From Golubevia sp. BC0850 (lineage: Eukaryota > Basidiomycota > Exobasidiomycetes > Golubeviales > Golubeviaceae), in assembly GCA_012976225.1 (NCBI GenBank), contig JAAVVG010000020.1, positions 310,001-374,000 of the forward strand: 64,000 bases of DNA. The letters are read 5' to 3'. Of this stretch, positions 59,396 to 64,000 are shown piece after piece. The position numbers and the translations under genes are program-made. Under the pieces are notes generated by a model. It did not search any database. It was not told the origin of the DNA and saw nothing but the letters and a program-made list of their open reading frames with translations. Numbering within the stretch: position 1 is the first letter of the stretch; each line of letters opens with the position of its first letter.

Positions 59396-60241
59396 TTAAT
59401 CAGAAAGAGAAGAGAGAAGATCGTCCTGAAAGCCACGTGACTCGATCAATTCATCGAAGAAGGCCTCGTCTGAGTTCAAGTCCTGAAGATCAGGAGTACA
59501 GAGAAAAAGAGAGAGGGAATGGAGAGAGAGGGAAGAGAAGGAAAGGTGACGTCAGCAACGAGCATCTCAGATTTGGAAAAGGTGCTGAAAGTTACTCACC
59601 CTTCCGCCAATGCCAGAGATCACCCTGCCGAGAAACTTCCAGATTCTGCCAGCGCGACCCAGAGGAGTAACTCCATAGTCTTTTCCGTTGACAATGACGC
59701 GACGTTCCAAAGAGTCTTCGTCATCCCTCTCCTCGAACAGAGAGGCGAGCAGATCCTCATCTACATCGCGAGACTCAAGAAGGGAAGCTAAGAAGGCATC
59801 CTCGTCAGAGACGTCTCGTCTGCCGTTCTGAGTTAGATGGAAAAGAGGATACCAATGGTCAGCTTCTGTGAAGAAAGACTTGACTCGCTTTAGATCAGAG
59901 CTGTTGATTGAAGATCGCCTTTTCACTGACCTTTTTTCTGTAAGCACTAGTGAGCCACTTCAAAAAGACAGCTGCAGGCTTCCTGATCGGTTTGTATTCC
60001 ATATCTTTTCCGTTGATGATGATGCGACGATCCAAAGACATCGGCTGGAACAAGGAGGAAGGCAATGGAAGAATTAGCAAGGGTGTGTCCAAAGTCTGAT
60101 CGATTCATCATCTCGACTCACCTCATTTTGGACGTCTCTTGATTGAGACTCCAAGAACAGATCATGAGAAATTGGCAAAGCAGCGGCAGAAATGAAAGTG
60201 GCCACAAAGGCCAAAGGGAGAGCTAATTTTAAGAGTTGCAT
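59396..60241 (-). CDS. Small secreted precursor with two Kex2-flanked cationic peptides
   Basis: Four exons, all phase 0: 60122-60241, 59931-60044, 59600-59827 and 59396-59482; 182 residues. The signal peptide is MQLLKLALPLAFVATFISAA. Exon 2 holds LDRR (residues 44-47) followed by a basic peptide (about net +6, with KPAAVFLKWLTSAYRKK). Exon 3 starts NGRR, then a strongly acidic spacer (residues 83-119, about net -14), then LERR (118-121) and a second basic, Gly-rich peptide containing GRAGRIWKFLGRVISGIGG. Exon 4 is an acidic tail. The core IIINGKD/VIVNGKD follows RR in both units. The acidic part also repeats: SDEDAFLASLLESRD and SDEAFFDELIESRG. Dibasic sites point to Kex2 cleavage in the Golgi and secretion of amphipathic peptides. 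No known family is recognised. Antimicrobial, repellent-like or signalling peptides are possible. Confidence 0.72.
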
Positions 60242-61237
60242 TTTGATTTTTGAAGTTGAAGTTGAGGTCGAATCAGAACCAAAAAAAAAAGTTAAAAAAG
60301 TTGAAAGGATAATTGAAATGGAGATAGTCCGGCTATCCAAAATAGAATTAGTAAGTGAAGTAGTAAAAAAAGAGGTTGGCAAAGTGAGTTCGTGGTGGTG
60401 TGGTCGTTTAAATACGTTTTCAGACAACTGAGAGAGAGAACGAGAGGGCGCAAGTGCCTGGAAGATCGACCTCCGATGCTTCAGATCTTTCATTCCAGGA
60501 GTTCACTGCTGTAACCAAGAAGGTGATCAGAGAATTTGTCGGGTTTTTTGAGGGCGGGAGAACTGAGGAGGGGGGAGGGAGATGAAAAGTAGAACGTCAA
60601 CACTTTCCGTCACTTCAAGTTCAGATAGGCGAGCTGAGAGATCGATTTCGGGGAGACGTCTTCCATATCAACTAACTGGGGAGACAAGCGCCACCTCCGT
60701 TGCCTCAGAACGGACCCTAAGAAGGGAGGCATCTGAGGAATCGTAAGATCCATTTGTGAATATCTCTTTAGGTTGAAGCGGCAGAAAATCTTGGGTCGCG
60801 AATTGTCAGATTTTCAGGGTTCTAGGTAGCATTCTCGAGCACGCCATACCCATTTATTATCTACCCAAACTTCTTCATCTATGCTTAAAAGGAAGGGCCG
60901 CAAGATTTGTACGCACCTCGGACTTTGTAGATGGCCACCCTCTCTGTCCTTTTGAAGCCTTTGATCCTATCCTCCGTCTGTCGATACCAACCAAACTTTA
61001 CTCTGATGCTGTATCATCTGAGACCTATCCCTCTGTCTCTAAAGCTCTATTTAAGAAGCATCAAACCTCCCACCTTGCTACTCTTCCCCCAACTTGACGT
61101 TCATCTCCATCTCTTCTCTCATCCTTCTTCAAACCAGTCGTAGCCGGTCTACTTCTCTTCCACTTTTACATTCTAATTTTTTCAATCTTTTCTACAAACG
61201 TTCTTTCAACCTCTCCTTGTTCGAATCTTATTTCACG
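60242..61237. promoter_or_regulatory. Divergent promoter between the two peptide genes
   Basis: 996 bases. A TATTTAA-type box lies on each side: near 60408-60417 (reading leftward, about 170 bases from the left start) and near 61048-61056 (about 185 bases before the right start). The similar boxes and spacing suggest shared control. No gene is supported inside. Confidence 0.45.
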
Positions 61238-62104
61238 ATGCAAATTCTCAAATTAGCTTTTGTTTCTGCTTTGGTCTCAGTCTTGGTCTCTGCTGCCCCA
61301 GTTCAGGTGAGTCTACGACCTCCATCCCAACAAACGGACGCTTTCCCGGTCCGAAATCCTTTGTCTGATTCCTTCCTCTGCTTCTCTTCGTCCACCTCTA
61401 ACAGCAAAGACGCGACGCTGTCACTTCCGATGCTCAAGCCCAGATTGCCAGGTCATTCGACTACGGAGTGAGTAACTTCTCACTAATCTCAACCCGAGAG
61501 AGAGAGAGACCAATCTTGGCCTTCGCTGAGCAAGAATCTGATTCACCTCTCCCTGGAATCTCTACTTCACAGACTATTCCAGAGAAACGTCTCTCCATCC
61601 CATTTTTTGCCGGTCGCGCCTTGAAAATGATTGGATGGAAGGAAGCAGAGATTGATTCCTTCTTAACTACAGATGAAGGAAAAGATTTCGTATCGAAGCT
61701 CGCCTTAGTAGAGAAAAGAGACGCAGAGGTCGAAGGAGATGAGCACGAGAAGCGTCTTGTCCCTTGGGTCGTCGGAGCTCGTGCTGGACTGGGAATCCTC
61801 AACATGGCCCAGAGAATCATCAAAAGCAACAAGGAAACCATCAACGTGAGTTCCATTTCTGGATGTTGATCTAAGATCTGAATAGTAGACGAAGCTTTGC
61901 TCAGCTTGTGTTTGCTGAGGATCTCGATCTGATCTTCTGACTCACCATCTCCGACGCTCCTACATTTCAATTCTCTCCTGCTAGGATAATTTCTATATCA
62001 GAGACCTAGTTGCCGCGTCCGAGATTCAAGCTCGCAACACCAACGTTCATGCGGATATTGACCTTTTGGGACTTCTTCATCCAGAGCTCAACATCAGCCT
62101 TTAA
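61238..62104 (+). CDS. Small secreted precursor with KR-flanked hydrophobic peptides
   Basis: Four exons, all phase 0: 61238-61306, 61405-61467, 61573-61845 and 61985-62104; 174 residues. The signal peptide MQILKLAFVSALVSVLVSAA is close to that of the divergent neighbour. Dibasic sites are QRR (24-26), PEKR (47-50), VEKR (90-93) and HEKR (102-105). After KR come an amphipathic peptide starting LSIPFFAGRALKMIGW and another starting LVPWVVGARAGLGILNMAQR. Between them is an acidic linker (DAEVEGDEHE). The last exon encodes a 39-residue tail without dibasic sites. The layout (signal, acidic spacer, KR, amphipathic segment, repeated) mirrors the neighbour, so the two look like diverged paralogues. 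No Cys residues are present, which argues against a disulfide-rich effector or hydrophobin. Function is unknown. Confidence 0.72.
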
Positions 62105-62145
62105 GCGTCGATTCGAATGCTGTGGGTAGCTTGTATTTTATTGTA

Positions 62146-63449
62146 TGAATGAAGGGCTTCACCAAACATTGAATGCCATTGAATCTTTTGAGATGTTGTT
62201 TGAGACTCGAGGTAGCGATATCAAAGCTGCGAAGATGTGAGTCAATGATCGACGCTTCACTTTCACTCGACCTTTTCATTCCATCCGACTGCCGAAGAAG
62301 GGAGGCTTTCTTCTTAAGCTCCTATATGGAATCCCTCTTCCGCTTCCGTGTCCCTTCATAGGATTACAAGCCTCGTCCTGATGCCGTTCTAGTTTCTCGA
62401 GCGCACCCCTTCCCCTGCTCCTCTCCCCCAAGACATCCCGTCTGAACCTTATTCTGTCTTTCTCATATCTCTTGTTCCTCTCTATAGAGCTCATCATGTT
62501 GGTCAAGAGAAAGATGTAAAGGTCTTCCACATCATCGCTGCTAACACGGTGGAGCAAATAGTGCTCGGCATCCAGGCAAGTGAGGAGAACTTAGTAAGGA
62601 AAGCTTTCAGAACAGAGGAGCGGCGATCGAAGAAAAAAGAAACAGACGTGAAACTAAATCAGTGTTCACACTGCAAGCGCTAGCGTCGTCGACGAGTAAG
62701 ACCCGAGTTGTTCACTTACCTCCTTTCACTTCTCCCCTTTCGTTTCCTTCAGCGCTCCTGGAGGAGAAATAGTCGAAGATCTAGTTGCTCTCTTCGAATT
62801 GGATCCAGCAAATCTTAGAAGAACATACCCTCACAACTTCATTGAATACTCCTTCTATTCTTTCCCTGGGGGGCGAGGTTCGGGAATCCCATGGAATCAT
62901 GCACGCATCTTCAATACCTGCGAGGTTTGGGAAGCCGTTTTTCTTTCTCAACAGAGTGTGAGTCTCAGGGTAAAGAATCAGAGGAGGTTAGTCATTGGAC
63001 ATCACCAACTTGGCGGCGAGAAACAAATGAGCTTCACAGCTCCTGCCATCTCAACTCAACGTCTCATTCAAGCGTCTCAACTTCTAGCAAGGACTTTAGC
63101 AGCACTTTCGGTTTTCTTGAGGGTAGATTGAGACCTGAAAACGGTTTCTTTCAGCTTGGATGAACTTCATCGAACCAGCATGGAAAGAGGCGGAGCTTCA
63201 CTTTGAAACCCGTCGCGAGTGGTCTCATCGTGTAAGATGACCTCGTTCTCAATGCTCAGCAGCATGATAAAAAAGGATGAACCTCTGTATGTATCTCAGT
63301 TTGAATTTCCAGGATCGAAGCTCAACGCCACCTAACTGCGGTGGGACAGCTGAGAGAGGGAATGTCGACTCTTTTCACAGAGAATGAGAGAAAGCAGAAC
63401 CTCGAGGTCCGACTTCCTCCCGCGCAGACTTTCTCTTTGCCAAGTTAGA
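62146..63449 (+). pseudogene. Decayed 3' part of a SNF2-type helicase gene
   Basis: Consecutive exon-like blocks read as the C-terminal half of a SNF2 ATPase. 62146-62236 has LFETRGSDIKAAK (motif V-like). From 62362 comes DYKPRPDAVLVSRAH. 62488-62579 has AHHVGQEKDVKVFHIIAANT and VEQIVLGIQA, the RAHRIGQ/TVEE motif VI region. About 62613-62700 continues as GAAIEEKRNRRETKSVFTLQ. From 62753 comes GGEIVEDLVALFELDPANL. About 62950-63120, 63173-63230 (WMNFIEPAWKEAELHFETRR) and 63314-63449 (HLTAVGQLREGMSTLF, stop at 63447-63449) complete it. The ATP-binding N-terminal half is absent. The first junction is out of phase and drops the expected VIIY, the second lacks a GT donor, and the last junction is also out of phase. 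It is therefore most likely a 5'-truncated, broken copy. The intact parent should be elsewhere in the genome. Confidence 0.6.
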
Positions 63450-64000
63450 ATCTCCACAGCATCTTCCAAGACTTCTCACAAAAAGCAGGGTGGAAAAAGC
63501 AGGGGAGCGCCTTCCACTCTGTCACTTTCCTGCAGGGGGGAAGCTGAATTCTAAATTTTTCTGCCCCGCGACAGCACAGATGTTCCTGCTTGTAGACTCT
63601 AGATCTACGACCCTATCTAGAAATTTTTACTGCGGTTTATTTGCAGCTCCGCGATGTTTCCAAAAGTGGACTTGTGGAGTTGTGGAAGCAAAATGAAGCC
63701 CTCCCCTCTCCGACTTTTTTCAATAACCCTCTCATTTTGAGTTTCGTTTCTTGATTCAGCGTGTTATTTATTCCAAAGAGTCTTGAGCCTCTTTGAGTTT
63801 CAACGTGAAAGTAAGCAGATGGGTTTCAAGACCACGTCGCGAGAGAACACTGTCGAAGGAGAAGTCAGACGAGTTGGAATTGTCGACACACATTTCTTTT
63901 TGGGAATCAGCATTGTTTGTCTTTTCAGAGTTGGATTTGGTTTCGAGTCAGAGATTTTACAATTAGAGGTTAAAAAGGAAAAAGAGAACGAGGGAATAAG
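63450..64000. other. Right-end region without supported gene
   Basis: 550 bases after the helicase remnant. No gene, repeat or RNA could be supported. The last bases may belong to a gene outside the window. Confidence 0.3.

Overview
The window looks like a stretch of nuclear genome from a basidiomycete fungus, probably a Pucciniomycotina-type yeast (the phylum is a fairly firm inference, the subphylum a guess). Genes are dense and lie on both strands. Nearly all are split by short introns (mostly about 50-150 nt) with GTGAGT-like donors and CT-rich acceptors, and they encode typical fungal proteins. I see no tRNA, rRNA, CRISPR array, LTR element or DNA transposon. Exon models below were built by hand from splice consensus and reading frame; total lengths divide by three in every model called complete.

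Layout. 1-8 kb: a partial SAM methyltransferase (-), an F-box protein (+) and an FHL1-like FHA/forkhead regulator (+). 8.6-15.2 kb: a PMR1-type Ca2+ P-type ATPase (-), a small one-helix membrane ORF (-) and cytosolic asparaginyl-tRNA synthetase (+). 15.2-16.8 kb is the longest gene-free stretch. 16.8-23.7 kb: a FucP-like sugar permease (+), a short-chain dehydrogenase (+), a hotdog thioesterase (-) and a DUF3431 membrane protein (+). 24.4-32.8 kb: mitochondrial ribosomal protein uS4m (-), S-adenosylmethionine synthetase (+), GlcNAc-6-phosphate deacetylase (-) and an unrecognised seven-exon protein (+). 33.4-39.4 kb: a cellulose-synthase-like GT2 enzyme (+) and a G-protein alpha subunit (-) with one very long intron. 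40.3-48.5 kb: a GH18-like protein with a degenerate catalytic motif (-), a GRE2-like reductase (-), a secreted GH43-like protein (+) and a 1-Cys peroxiredoxin (+). 49-58.6 kb: a 1471-residue HGGG alpha/beta hydrolase (-), an SDHAF1-like fragment (+), mitochondrial SSB (-) and an SSU1/TDT-type exporter (+).

59.4-62.1 kb: the most unusual part of the window. Two divergent four-exon genes encode small secreted precursors with similar signal peptides. Both contain dibasic (Kex2-type) sites that would free cationic or hydrophobic amphipathic peptides from acidic spacers. In the left gene the modules coincide with phase-0 exons and the acidic spacer is repeated. This is my main candidate for an undescribed system: a paired peptide-precursor locus (antimicrobial, surface-active/repellent or signalling are all possible). 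Just beyond it, 62.15-63.45 kb, lies the decayed 3' part of a SNF2-type helicase gene, which suggests the locus has been rearranged.

The other genes are mostly housekeeping and do not form an obvious pathway cluster. Several neighbours share short divergent promoters: thioesterase/DUF3431, uS4m/SAM synthetase, NagA/unknown and mtSSB/TDT.
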